From Halomonas denitrificans (lineage in GTDB: Bacteria > Pseudomonadota > Gammaproteobacteria > Pseudomonadales > Halomonadaceae): a stretch of 64,000 nt of DNA. The DNA is taken from the NCBI RefSeq assembly GCF_003056305.1, contig NZ_PYVX01000003.1, positions 248,001-312,000 of the forward strand, in the 5' to 3' direction. Shown here piece after piece: positions 35,968-44,273 of this stretch. Under the pieces are notes generated by a model. It did not search any database. It was given only the letters and a program-made list of their open reading frames with translations, and had not been told where the DNA came from. Both the position numbers and the translations under genes were made by a program. The number at the start of each line of letters is the position of its first letter. Position 1 is the stretch's first letter.

Positions 35968-36811
35968 GCTGGCCCTGCTCGCCCCGGTCCTTGTCACCCG
36001 GGCCCTTCTCGCCGCTCTCGCGACGCTCGGCGGGGCTCTGCGGGTCGCGGATCTCGTCGTGGTAGTTGGCGACGAAGGAGTTCAGGGTCTCCTCGATGAA
36101 GGAGGGCAGGCGCCGCTTGGTGATCAGCGAGATGCCCTCGAGCACCATGTTCATGGCGATCAGCCGCTCTTCGGTGCGCCGCTCGAGCTTCACGGCGATC
36201 GGCTTGAAGACCAGGTTGGCCAGCAGGATGCCGTAGAAGGTCGTGAGCAGCGCCACCGCCATGCGCGGGCCGATCACGTGCAGGTCCCCCGCCTCCATCA
36301 CCTCCAGCATGTTCACCAGCCCCACCAGGGTGCCGATCATGCCGAAGGCCGGCGCGTAGGTGGCCATGGTGCGAAAGATCTGGGCCTCGGCGTGTTCGCG
36401 CGCCTTGAGGCGGGAGATCCGCCAGCGCAGCAGGTCGAAGATCTCCTCCTCCTTGGTGTTGGCGATCACCAGCTGGATGCCGGTGCGCAGGAAGGGGTTG
36501 CGGGTGTGCTCGAGTGCCTTCTCCACCGAGCGCACGTCGCCCTTGAGCCACAGCCGGGAGAGGTCGACCAGCTCGGTGATGTCATCGCGGATGTAGGTGT
36601 TCTCGCGCCGGAAGACGATGGCCACCAGGCGCACGACCCGCAGCACCTCCTTGAGGGGATAGCTGATGAAGGTCGCCGCCAGGGTGCCGGCCACGACGAT
36701 GGCGAGACCCGGCAGGTTGATGAAGCTCTGCGGGGACTCGGCGGTGAAGAACAGGACGCTGGCGAGGAGCACGCAGCTGGCCAGTATGCCGATCAGTGTC
36801 GAGGGGTTCAT
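35960..36811 (-). CDS. Second flagellar stator subunit, MotA/PomA family
   Basis: 283 aa, four TM segments (about 5-25, 33-52, 150-170, 185-205) with a large cytoplasmic loop between TM2 and TM3. It shows the family pattern of charged loop residues and APAFGMIGTLVGLVNML in TM3, then GPRMAVALLTTFYGILLANLVFKPIA. It resembles the PomA/MotC type rather than E. coli MotA. The charged, hydrophilic C-terminus (GEKGPGDKDRGEQG) overlaps the next gene. A near-consensus sigma-28 promoter lies 41 bp upstream. Confidence 0.9.
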   Translation of the reverse strand: MNPSTLIGILASCVLLASVLFFTAESPQSFINLPGLAIVVAGTLAATFISYPLKEVLRVVRLVAIVFRRENTYIRDDITELVDLSRLWLKGDVRSVEKALEHTRNPFLRTGIQLVIANTKEEEIFDLLRWRISRLKAREHAEAQIFRTMATYAPAFGMIGTLVGLVNMLEVMEAGDLHVIGPRMAVALLTTFYGILLANLVFKPIAVKLERRTEERLIAMNMVLEGISLITKRRLPSFIEETLNSFVANYHDEIRDPQSPAERRESGEKGPGDKDRGEQGQHA

Positions 36812-36851
36812 TGACGGCTCCGGACCGTAGAGGGTGGGGGAAATACAGGGG

Positions 36852-36878
36852 TTATCGGACGCCGCGCAGGATACTTTA
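36852..36878 (-). promoter_or_regulatory. Sigma-28 (FliA) promoter of the second stator operon
   Basis: Minus strand: TAAAGTAT-N11-TCCGATAA. Only three of sixteen defined positions differ from TAAAGTTT-N11-GCCGATAA (two of those in the weakly conserved part), with exact spacing. It lies 41 bp before the ATG at 36811. Confidence 0.75.
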
Positions 36879-37002
36879 ATCTTGCCGCATCAGGGCACGG
36901 ACAGTCCTCGGACTGGGGTGATATTCTTGGCATCATAAAATCTGCTGACGATGGGTATCCACCATACGTATGGCAGGCATCAGTCGCAGGGAGTGATACC
37001 GC

Positions 37003-38202
37003 ATGACAGGCCAGGGCGTGACGGAACGCTTCACCATCGCACTGCACCCGATCCACGACGCCGACTATCGGCACGTCGCCGATCGGCTCGTCTACCAGCA
37101 CCATGGCGACGGGGACGAGGACCCGGTCGGCCACATGGCCAAGGCGCTGAGTGCCGTGCTCTACGAGCTGGACGAGCCGCAGCGGCTGGCCTCCCGGGCC
37201 CTGCTCATCGAGCTGCCCGGCGAGTGGCTGATGCGCCCGGAACTGCTGCCGACGCCGCCCGAGCAGGTGATCATCGGCGTGCCGGCGACGCTCGAGATCA
37301 CCCCGGCGGTGATCGAGTGCCTGGAGCGCATCGCCGAGCGCCACTATCGCATCGCCGTGCCCGACCCGACCGGCCATCCCCTGGAGGCCGCGCTCTCGGC
37401 GGTGGCCGACCTCATCGAGATCGATGCCTCCAAGCCACTCGACCTCGAGCGCCTGCGGACCCTGAAGGCGCGCGGGCATCGGCTGCTGGCGGAGCACATC
37501 CCGGACCATGAGCGCCTCGAGCAGTGCCTCGAGCTCGGCTGCGACTTCATCAACGGGCGCTACCTCTCCCAGCCCCACTACCAGGCCTCCCGGCCGCGCG
37601 GTCGCCACGGCAACCGGGCCGCCCAGCTGCGGCTGATCAACGAGCTCTACCGCGAGGACGCCGACCTGCTGCGCCTCCACGACCTGCTGCTGCAGATGCC
37701 CCACCTGCACGTCGCCATCCTGCATCGTGCCAACGCCAGCCACTTCGGCCAGCGCCAGCCGTCGTCGGACCTCAAGCGGGCGATGCAGGTGCTCGGCCTC
37801 AACGAGCTGCGCCGGCTGGTGATGACGATGTCGCTGGCCAGCGACCTGCCCTCGTCGCGGATCACCCTGCGCCTGGCGCTGATCCGCGGCTTCATGTGCC
37901 AGAACCTGGCCGAGCCCTTCCGCAACATCGACCCCGAGGACGCCTTCACCACGGGCCTGTTCTCGATGATGGGGGCGCTGCTCGAGGAGGATCAGGCGAC
38001 GTTGCTGGCCCAGGTGCCGCTCTCCGATGCCGTCCAGCGCGCCCTCGCGTGCCACGAGGGGCCCCTCGGCGCCATCCTGGCGCTCTGCGAGGAGCATGAG
38101 CGAACCGCCGAGGAGAGCGAGCCCGACCACCCGGCCGAGCGGCTGCAGGCCTGCTACCTCGATGCCCTGGAGAAGACCGCGGCCCTGATGGGACGCCTCT
38201 AG
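37003..38202 (+). CDS. HDOD-domain protein with degenerate EAL domain (CdgJ/YuxH-like)
   Basis: 399 aa. Residues 1-190 resemble an EAL fold but lack the catalytic motifs (no EAL, no DDFG; IEIDASKPL and ERLEQCLELGCDFINGRYLSQP are the remains of the later beta-strands). Residues about 195-399 form an HDOD domain (LLRLHDLLLQMPHLHVAIL, ALNELRRLVM-type helix). Proteins of this layout, such as Vibrio CdgJ, influence motility without degrading c-di-GMP. It is divergent from the stator operon and adjacent to fliA. Likely a signalling adaptor; partner unknown. Confidence 0.82.
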   Translation: MTGQGVTERFTIALHPIHDADYRHVADRLVYQHHGDGDEDPVGHMAKALSAVLYELDEPQRLASRALLIELPGEWLMRPELLPTPPEQVIIGVPATLEITPAVIECLERIAERHYRIAVPDPTGHPLEAALSAVADLIEIDASKPLDLERLRTLKARGHRLLAEHIPDHERLEQCLELGCDFINGRYLSQPHYQASRPRGRHGNRAAQLRLINELYREDADLLRLHDLLLQMPHLHVAILHRANASHFGQRQPSSDLKRAMQVLGLNELRRLVMTMSLASDLPSSRITLRLALIRGFMCQNLAEPFRNIDPEDAFTTGLFSMMGALLEEDQATLLAQVPLSDAVQRALACHEGPLGAILALCEEHERTAEESEPDHPAERLQACYLDALEKTAALMGRL

Positions 38203-38246
38203 CGCCTCTATCATGGCCTGTCTCTGTCCCTGGCCGAGCCGCCGCG

Positions 38247-38951
38247 TCAGCCGGTCTCGGCGAGGCGCCCGCGCAGGCGGCTGACCGCCTGGCTGTGCAG
38301 CTGGCAGACCCGGGACTCCGAGACGCCGAGCACCGCGCCGATCTCCTTCAGGTTGAGCTCCTCCTGGTAGTAGAGGGCCATCAGCAGCTTCTCGCGCTCG
38401 GGCAGCGCCTCGATGGCCTCGACCAGCTGCTGGCGCTTCTCCTGATCCAGCAGCTGCGCGAAGGGGCTCTCCTGGGCGCGGCTCTCGAGCCGCGACTCGC
38501 CGCCCTCGGCCATCAGCTCCTCGAAGGGCAGCAGCTGGCCGCTGTTGGTGTCGTTGAGCAGGCGTCGGTAGTCGGCCAGGGGCATCTCGAGGGCCGCCGC
38601 GATCTCCGTCTCCTCGGGGGCGCGCCCCAGCTCCTGCTCCAGCCGGCGCACGGCCGCGTCCACGGCGCGGGCGCTGCGCCGCACGCTGCGCGGCAGCCAG
38701 TCCCGGCTGCGCAGCTCGTCGAGCATGGCGCCGCGGATCCGCTGGTTGGCGAAGGTCGCGAAGCTGGCGCCCTGTCCGGCATTGAAGCGCCCCATGGCCT
38801 CCAGCAGCCCCACGGTGCCGGCCTGGATCAGGTCGTCCAGCTCGATGCTGGCGGGCAGCCGAACCTGCAGGGCGAGCGCCTGGCGGCGCACCATCGGCAG
38901 GTACTCCGTCAGCAGCGCGCTCTGATCGATCTTCCCTTGTGCGGTATACAT
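38247..38951 (-). CDS. fliA: Flagellar sigma factor FliA (sigma-28)
   Basis: 234 aa, usual length. Sigma region 2 is FATFANQRIRGAMLDELRSRDW, region 3 follows, and region 4 has LNLKEIGAVLGVSESRVCQLHSQAV, the -35-recognition helix-turn-helix. It directs late flagellar genes (flagellin, stators, receptors). It is last of the flhBAF...E cluster, 62 bp after flhE. Three candidate target promoters are in the window (1903, 36852, 60856). Confidence 0.96.
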   Translation of the reverse strand: MYTAQGKIDQSALLTEYLPMVRRQALALQVRLPASIELDDLIQAGTVGLLEAMGRFNAGQGASFATFANQRIRGAMLDELRSRDWLPRSVRRSARAVDAAVRRLEQELGRAPEETEIAAALEMPLADYRRLLNDTNSGQLLPFEELMAEGGESRLESRAQESPFAQLLDQEKRQQLVEAIEALPEREKLLMALYYQEELNLKEIGAVLGVSESRVCQLHSQAVSRLRGRLAETG

Positions 38952-39013
38952 CCTCGTGCCTCACAGCTGGTCGGCGGCGGCCCCGCGCTGCGGGGGCGCC
39001 GCCGGGTTCGGTT

Positions 39014-39433
39014 TTACCGATGGTTCACGATCACCTGCAGCCCGCCGACCCGGACCGGGCGCTCGCCCCGGGGCAGCGAGAAGCGGAACGCCAGCGGCGC
39101 GTCGGCCGCGAGTCCGGCCAGCGCGCGGGTGGTACCGCGCCTGGCGGGCAGCGTCACGCAGCCCGCCGGGTGGCAGAGCCGGGCCCTCAGGTCGCGTCCC
39201 GGCGGCGTCCGGTAGCGCCAGGCGACGCTGGTGATGGTCGCGTCCTCGGGCGGCGTGCCGCCCGTCTGCAGGGCGGCGGACGCCGTCTCGCGACCGGCCA
39301 GGCTGACCGCCAGACCCGGCGCCTCGGCGACCCAGCTGCCGGCGGCCTGAAGCTCGCCGGCGGCGAGCGCCAGCAGCAGCGCCACGGCCGGCCAGCCACG
39401 CCGCCCCGGGATGAAAGGCGTGACCGGCCTCAT
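39014..39433 (-). CDS. flhE: Flagellar protein FlhE
   Basis: 139 aa from ATG 39433 in an ATGA overlap with the gene before it. A signal peptide ends about residue 30 (LALAAGELQA). The mature part has WRYRTPPGRDLRARLC, GTTRALAGL and the C-terminal VIVNHR, matching enteric FlhE (which ends QVIVNYR), with a Cys pair. FlhE is a periplasmic protein tied to export-gate proton leakage in enterics. Its presence with flhB and flhA reproduces the enteric flhBAE order. Confidence 0.85.
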   Translation of the reverse strand: MRPVTPFIPGRRGWPAVALLLALAAGELQAAGSWVAEAPGLAVSLAGRETASAALQTGGTPPEDATITSVAWRYRTPPGRDLRARLCHPAGCVTLPARRGTTRALAGLAADAPLAFRFSLPRGERPVRVGGLQVIVNHR

Positions 39434-39927
39434 GGCGCCATCACCAGCAGGTCGATGCCCAGGCAGCCCCAGGCCGCCTGGCGCAGGTTGTTCAAGAGCC
39501 CCTGGCGGGGCAGCTCGGGGGCGTGCACGGCGAGCAGCCGGCGCGGCCCCTGTCGCTCGTGGAGCCGCCTGAGCACCGCGAAGGCCCGGCGAAAGGCCTC
39601 CGGGTCGCTGCCCACCCACAGCGCCCAGCGCGACTGCTGATCCAGCAGCGCCGGCAGATGCGGGCTGGTGACCGCCAGGGGCACCACCCGCCACCGGGCG
39701 GGGTCGCTCACCCAGCGCTGCCCCCGGGCCGCCCAGTGCTCGAGCAGCGTCACGACCCGGCGCGCCTGGTCGGGGGAGGCGCCCGGCAGGCCGACCACCA
39801 CCAGGGTTCTCGGCGGCGCCCCGGCGTGGGTGCCACGGGAGGGGGCGGCATGCGCGCGGGGCGCCTCGGGGGCGCACTGCGTGCCGGCCCACTGGCGCAG
39901 GCCCGCGGCCTGGTCGACGGCGTTCAC
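39430..39927 (-). CDS. FlhG/FleN remnant: DQAxxLR activator motif without MinD ATPase core
   Basis: 165 aa from a GTG that overlaps the flhF stop (GTGA) with GGGAGGAA upstream. Residues 5-11 are DQAAGLR, the N-terminal motif by which FlhG stimulates FlhF GTPase. The expected Walker A (KGGVGKT) is absent; after a short Pro/Ala linker the chain has VVVGLPGASPDQARR. Residues about 110-165 (DPEAFRRAFAVLRRLHERQG to the C-terminus) faintly match the later part of FlhG. Real expression is supported by tight overlaps on both sides. It occupies the fleN position after flhF. Confidence 0.75.
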   Translation of the reverse strand: MNAVDQAAGLRQWAGTQCAPEAPRAHAAPSRGTHAGAPPRTLVVVGLPGASPDQARRVVTLLEHWAARGQRWVSDPARWRVVPLAVTSPHLPALLDQQSRWALWVGSDPEAFRRAFAVLRRLHERQGPRRLLAVHAPELPRQGLLNNLRQAAWGCLGIDLLVMAP

Positions 39928-42185
39928 GCGAGTTCCTCCCGGCTGGCGGCGCCGAGCTGGCGCATGGCGTCCCGGGCGCTGAACAGGCTCAGCAGCGCCT
40001 CGAGCAGGGCGGCGTCGCGGCGCCGGCGGCGGCCGCCCACCAGGCCCAGCAGCTCCGCGCGCAGGTCCCGGCCGGCCTCGTCGTCGGCGTGGTCGAGGTG
40101 GCTCGCCTGGGCGGCGAGGCCGGTGGCCAGCAGCAGGCGCAGCTCGGGGCGCGCCTGGGCGGGCAGCAGCGCCGCCAGGCGCTCCTCGGTGCGCTTGGTC
40201 TGCCGGGTGATGCCCTCCGCCTGGAGGTGGCTCAGCAGCAGCGGCACGGCATCCTCGGGGTGATCACAGGTCGTCAGCCAGTAGCGTCGCCCCTGCGGCT
40301 TGCCGCTCTCCGGGTCGCGCAGCTCGGCGAACCAGGCCGCCAGCGCGGTCTCCTCGTCGGCATCCCTGGCGCGGTTCGGCGCGGCCGTCACGTCGAGGCG
40401 TGACAGCACGACGCGACAGGGCCGGCCGGCCAGGCGGGCGTCGACCCGGGTGGCGGGGCTCGCCAGCGCGGCGAGCTCGGCGAGCGCGTGTCGTTCGCCG
40501 CCGTGGCGGACCCGCTGGCCGGCGCGTACCTGGCTCGACCAGAGGCTCCCGTCCTCGCTCAGCCACTGCCAGGTCTCGGCGTCCGGCAGGCCGGGCAGCA
40601 GGTGTACCCTCACGCCCTGGGTCTCCCGGGCCCGGGCCAGGCGGTTGGCCTGACCGGCGGGCTGGCGATGGTGCAGGTCCGCCAGCCCCAGCCAGTGGCC
40701 CCGGGCATCGAGGCCCAGGTCGGGCATCGCCCAGTCGCGCCCCTTCATCGAGCGTCGCGGCGCCCACACCGTGGCCACGCGCGCCTGGCGCTCGCCTGCC
40801 TGTGTGAGCAGCGCCTCCAGGCGCGAGGCCTGCAGCTCCTCGGGCAGGGCGGCCAGGTCCCAGGCCGCCTCGAGGTCGGGGAATCCCGTCAGGCCGCGAC
40901 GCAGCCCGCCCAGGGCGGCGGCGAGCCGCCGCCCCTGCCCCAGCAGGTCGCCGGCCATCGCCCGGGGCCGCGGGGCCGCCGCGGTCTCGTCCAGGGGCAG
41001 GGGCGACCGGGTGGCGAGCGCCTGGATGGCCAGCGCCCGGGGATCGGCCAGGGCGAGATCCTCGGGAACGCGCTGGCCGTGGGAGATGAAGGCGAGGCGC
41101 AGGCCGTGGCGCAGGATCGTCTCGAGGGCGGGTGCCAGGCGGCCGGCCTCGTCCTGCTTGGTCAGCAGGCAGTCGTCGAGCCTCGCCCCGGCGGCGTGGG
41201 CGGCCTGGCGGTAGCGGCTCGCCACCTCCTCCAGGGTCTCCGGCTGGCTGGCGGCGTTGAGCGCCAGCACCATCCGCACCGGGACGCGCCCGCCCTGCAG
41301 CTGGGCGATCTGCTCGATGACGCGCTGGTCGCGCTGGCTCATCCCCACGGTGTCGATGAGCACCCAGCGCCGCCCCCGGAGCCGCGGGGCCAGGCTGTCG
41401 ATCGGTTGGTCCGGGGCGAGGGCGTGCATCGGGATGCCGAGGATCTCGGCGTAGATGCGCAGCTGCTCGTGGGCGCCGATGCGGAAGCTGTCGGTGGTGA
41501 CCAGGGCGACCCGATCGGCGCCGTGGCGCTGCACGAAGCGCGCCGCCAGCTTGGCCGTGGTGGTGGTCTTGCCCACCCCGGTGGGCCCCACCAGGGCGAT
41601 GACCCCGGGCGGCCCGAAGAAGGTCTCCTCCTCCTCGAGGACCGCGAGCCTTGATGCCAGCCGGCGCTGCAGCCAGGCCAGCGGGCGCTCGTCGTCCCGG
41701 GCGCCGCCCTCGGCGTCGTCGAGCTCGGCGGGCAGGGCGGCGAGCAGGTCGTCGGCCAGGGCCTCGCCGAAGCCGGCCTCCCGCAGCAGGTGCTTGAGCC
41801 GCGTGCGGCCATCCGGGGCGGGCGCCTGGCGCGCCTGCTCCCGGGCCAGCAGAGTGCGCATGTCCTGCATCTCGCGCAGCAGCTGCTCGCTCATGCGCTG
41901 CAGGGCCTGGCCGTCGGCCGTCTCGCCAGCCGGCAGGGGCGGCGGTTCGACCGGGGACGCCGGCGAGGGCTCGCGGCGCGGCGCTGACTCGGATGTCGAC
42001 GGGGCCGCGGCGGCCGGTGCCGGCGCGGCGGTCATCCCCTCCACGGCGTCGTCGGCCATGGCCAGGATCTCGACGCCCTGCTCGGTGTGACGGTTGGCCA
42101 GGATCAGCGCATCGTCGCCGAGGGACTCGCGCACCTGGCGCATGGCCTCACGGCTGGTCTGGCCCACGAAGCGAATGACGCTCAT
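39924..42185 (-). CDS. flhF: Flagellar GTPase FlhF with long C-terminal extension
   Basis: 753 aa, far longer than typical FlhF (about 370-490). N-terminal B domain (1-45, VIRFVGQTSREAMRQVRESLG), Pro/Ala linker, helical N domain (about 125-185), then the SRP-type G domain: VGPTGVGKTT (199-208), TTDSFRIGAHEQL (230-242), DTVG (278-281), TKQDEA (342-347) and SHGQRVPEDL (368-377). Residues about 400-753 are extra, Trp-containing, mixed helix/strand and unrecognised. FlhF recruits the flagellar base to its site. Starts 3 bp after flhA. Confidence 0.93.
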   Translation of the reverse strand: MSVIRFVGQTSREAMRQVRESLGDDALILANRHTEQGVEILAMADDAVEGMTAAPAPAAAAPSTSESAPRREPSPASPVEPPPLPAGETADGQALQRMSEQLLREMQDMRTLLAREQARQAPAPDGRTRLKHLLREAGFGEALADDLLAALPAELDDAEGGARDDERPLAWLQRRLASRLAVLEEEETFFGPPGVIALVGPTGVGKTTTTAKLAARFVQRHGADRVALVTTDSFRIGAHEQLRIYAEILGIPMHALAPDQPIDSLAPRLRGRRWVLIDTVGMSQRDQRVIEQIAQLQGGRVPVRMVLALNAASQPETLEEVASRYRQAAHAAGARLDDCLLTKQDEAGRLAPALETILRHGLRLAFISHGQRVPEDLALADPRALAIQALATRSPLPLDETAAAPRPRAMAGDLLGQGRRLAAALGGLRRGLTGFPDLEAAWDLAALPEELQASRLEALLTQAGERQARVATVWAPRRSMKGRDWAMPDLGLDARGHWLGLADLHHRQPAGQANRLARARETQGVRVHLLPGLPDAETWQWLSEDGSLWSSQVRAGQRVRHGGERHALAELAALASPATRVDARLAGRPCRVVLSRLDVTAAPNRARDADEETALAAWFAELRDPESGKPQGRRYWLTTCDHPEDAVPLLLSHLQAEGITRQTKRTEERLAALLPAQARPELRLLLATGLAAQASHLDHADDEAGRDLRAELLGLVGGRRRRRDAALLEALLSLFSARDAMRQLGAASREELA

Positions 42186-42188
42186 CTA

Positions 42189-44273
42189 TCAGCGACCTCC
42201 TACCAGGGTGGTGACGCGCAGGCTGCGGTCGTCGGGAATCTCGGCCTGGGACATCACCACCAGATGACGCAGGCGGCGGCGCAGGAAGCGTGCCAGCATC
42301 GCCCGCAGGTTGTGCTGCACCACCAGCACTGGCGGCTCGCCGCTGGCCTCGTGGCGCTCGAGGGCCTGCTCGGTCTGGGTCATCAGGGTCTCGGCGAGGC
42401 CGGGCTCCAGGGCGCCGTTGCCGTTCATCGCCTGGGTCAGGATCTGCTCGAGCTGGCTGTCCAGGCCGATCACCTTGAGCTCCTCGCGGCCGGCGAACCA
42501 CTGCTGGGTGATGCCGCGGCCCAGGGCGATGCGCACCAGGGCGGTGAGCTCGTGGGGATCCTGCTGCTGCGGGGCGTGCTCGGCCAGGGCGTCGAGGATG
42601 GTGCGCATGTCGCGGATCGAGACCTCCTCCTCGAGCAGGTTCTGCAGCAGGCGCTGCAGCACGGTGAGCGAGATGGCCTTGGGCACCACGTCCTCCACCA
42701 GGCCCTGCTGCTCCTCCTTGAGCTTGTCGAGCAGCTTCTGCACCTCGGCGCGGCCGAGCATCTCGGCGGCGTGGCGGTGGAGCAGGTGGTTGAGGTGGGT
42801 GGCCACCACGGTGCTGGCGTCCACCACGGTGTAGCCGTAGACCTGGGCGTGCTCGCGCTGGCTGCTGTCGACCCAGACGGCCGGCAGGCCGAAGGCGGGG
42901 TCCTGGGTCATCACGCCCTTCAGCTCGCCGGTCACCTGGCCCGGGTCGATGGCCAGCCACTGGCCGGGGAAGGCCTCGGCGCGGCCGATCTCGGCGCCCT
43001 TGAGGGTCAGCAGGTAGGCGTTGGCGCCGAGTTCCAGGTTGTCGCGGATGTGCACCACCGGGGGCAGGAAGCCGACCTCCTGGGCGAACTTCTTGCGCAC
43101 GCTCTTGATGCGGCCGAGCAGCTCGCCCTGCTGGCGGGCGTCCACCAGCGGGATCAGCCGGTGGCCGACCTCGAGGCCCAGGGTGTCGACCAGCTGCACG
43201 TCCTCCCAGCTCGCCTCCGGGGCCTCGGGGGCGGGGGGCGCTTCGCTCGCGATCTCCTGCTCGACCAGCTGCCGCTCCTTCTGACGGATCAGCCACCAGG
43301 CGAGCCCGCCCAGCAGCGCCGTGAAGATCAGGAACACCAGGTTGGGCATGCCCGGCACCAGGCCCAGCAGGCCCATCACCGCGGCGGCGAGGATCATCAC
43401 CTGCGGATTGACGAACAGCTGGCTGATCATCTGCTGGCCGACGTCCTGGTCGGTGGTGACCCGGGAGACGGTGACGCCGGCGGCGGTGGAGATCACCAGG
43501 GCGGGAATCTGGGCCACCAGGCCGTCGCCGATGGTCATCAGGGTGTAGGTGCGCGCCGCGTCGCCGAAGCCCATGTCGTGCTGGAGCATGCCGATCAGCA
43601 GGCCACCGATCACGTTGACCACCATGATCACCAGGCCGGCCATGGCGTCGCCGCGCACGAACTTGCTGGCGCCGTCCATGGAGCCGTAGAAGTCGGCCTC
43701 CTGGGAGACGTCGGCACGGCGCTGACGCGCCTCGTCCTCGCCGATCAGCCCGGCGTTGAGGTCGGCGTCGATGGCCATCTGCTTGCCCGGCATGGCGTCG
43801 AGCATGAAGCGGGCGCCGACCTCGGCGATGCGCCCGGCGCCCTTGGTGATGACCATGAAGTTGATGATCACGAGTATCAGGAACACCACCAGGCCCACGG
43901 CGAAGTTGCCGCCGACCAGGAACTCGCCGAAGGCCTCGATCACCTTGCCCGCCGAGTCGCCGCCCTGGTGGCCCTCCATCAGGATGATGCGGGTCGAGGC
44001 GACGTTGAGCGACAGCCGCAGCAGGGTGGTGAACAGCAGCACCGCCGGGAAGGCGGCGAAGTCCAGGGGCTTCTGGGTGAACATGCTGACCAGCAGCACC
44101 ATGATCGCCAGGGCGATGTTGAAGGTGAACAGCAGGTCCAGGGCGAAGGGCGGCAGCGGCAGGATCATCATGGAGAGGATCATGAGGATCAGCAGCGGGC
44201 CCGCCAGCAGCTTCATGGGCACGTTGGCCATCCAGTCGCGCTGGCCCAGGTATTGGTTCATCAAGGCCTTCAT
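42189..44273 (-). CDS. flhA: Flagellar type III export apparatus protein FlhA
   Basis: 694 aa, usual length. The N-terminal half has about eight TM helices; the FHIPEP-region of the family appears around residues 150-230 (GARFMLDAMPGKQMAIDADLNAG). The C-terminal cytoplasmic domain binds chaperone-substrate complexes and forms the nonameric ring. ATGA overlap with flhB (44270-44273) and 3 bp to flhF, so flhB-flhA-flhF are one transcript. Confidence 0.97.
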   Translation of the reverse strand: MKALMNQYLGQRDWMANVPMKLLAGPLLILMILSMMILPLPPFALDLLFTFNIALAIMVLLVSMFTQKPLDFAAFPAVLLFTTLLRLSLNVASTRIILMEGHQGGDSAGKVIEAFGEFLVGGNFAVGLVVFLILVIINFMVITKGAGRIAEVGARFMLDAMPGKQMAIDADLNAGLIGEDEARQRRADVSQEADFYGSMDGASKFVRGDAMAGLVIMVVNVIGGLLIGMLQHDMGFGDAARTYTLMTIGDGLVAQIPALVISTAAGVTVSRVTTDQDVGQQMISQLFVNPQVMILAAAVMGLLGLVPGMPNLVFLIFTALLGGLAWWLIRQKERQLVEQEIASEAPPAPEAPEASWEDVQLVDTLGLEVGHRLIPLVDARQQGELLGRIKSVRKKFAQEVGFLPPVVHIRDNLELGANAYLLTLKGAEIGRAEAFPGQWLAIDPGQVTGELKGVMTQDPAFGLPAVWVDSSQREHAQVYGYTVVDASTVVATHLNHLLHRHAAEMLGRAEVQKLLDKLKEEQQGLVEDVVPKAISLTVLQRLLQNLLEEEVSIRDMRTILDALAEHAPQQQDPHELTALVRIALGRGITQQWFAGREELKVIGLDSQLEQILTQAMNGNGALEPGLAETLMTQTEQALERHEASGEPPVLVVQHNLRAMLARFLRRRLRHLVVMSQAEIPDDRSLRVTTLVGGR

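Noticed and set aside
39430..39927. Full FlhG/FleN annotation
   Set aside because: The protein is only 165 aa and lacks the Walker A motif; only the N-terminal activator motif and a weak C-terminal resemblance remain.
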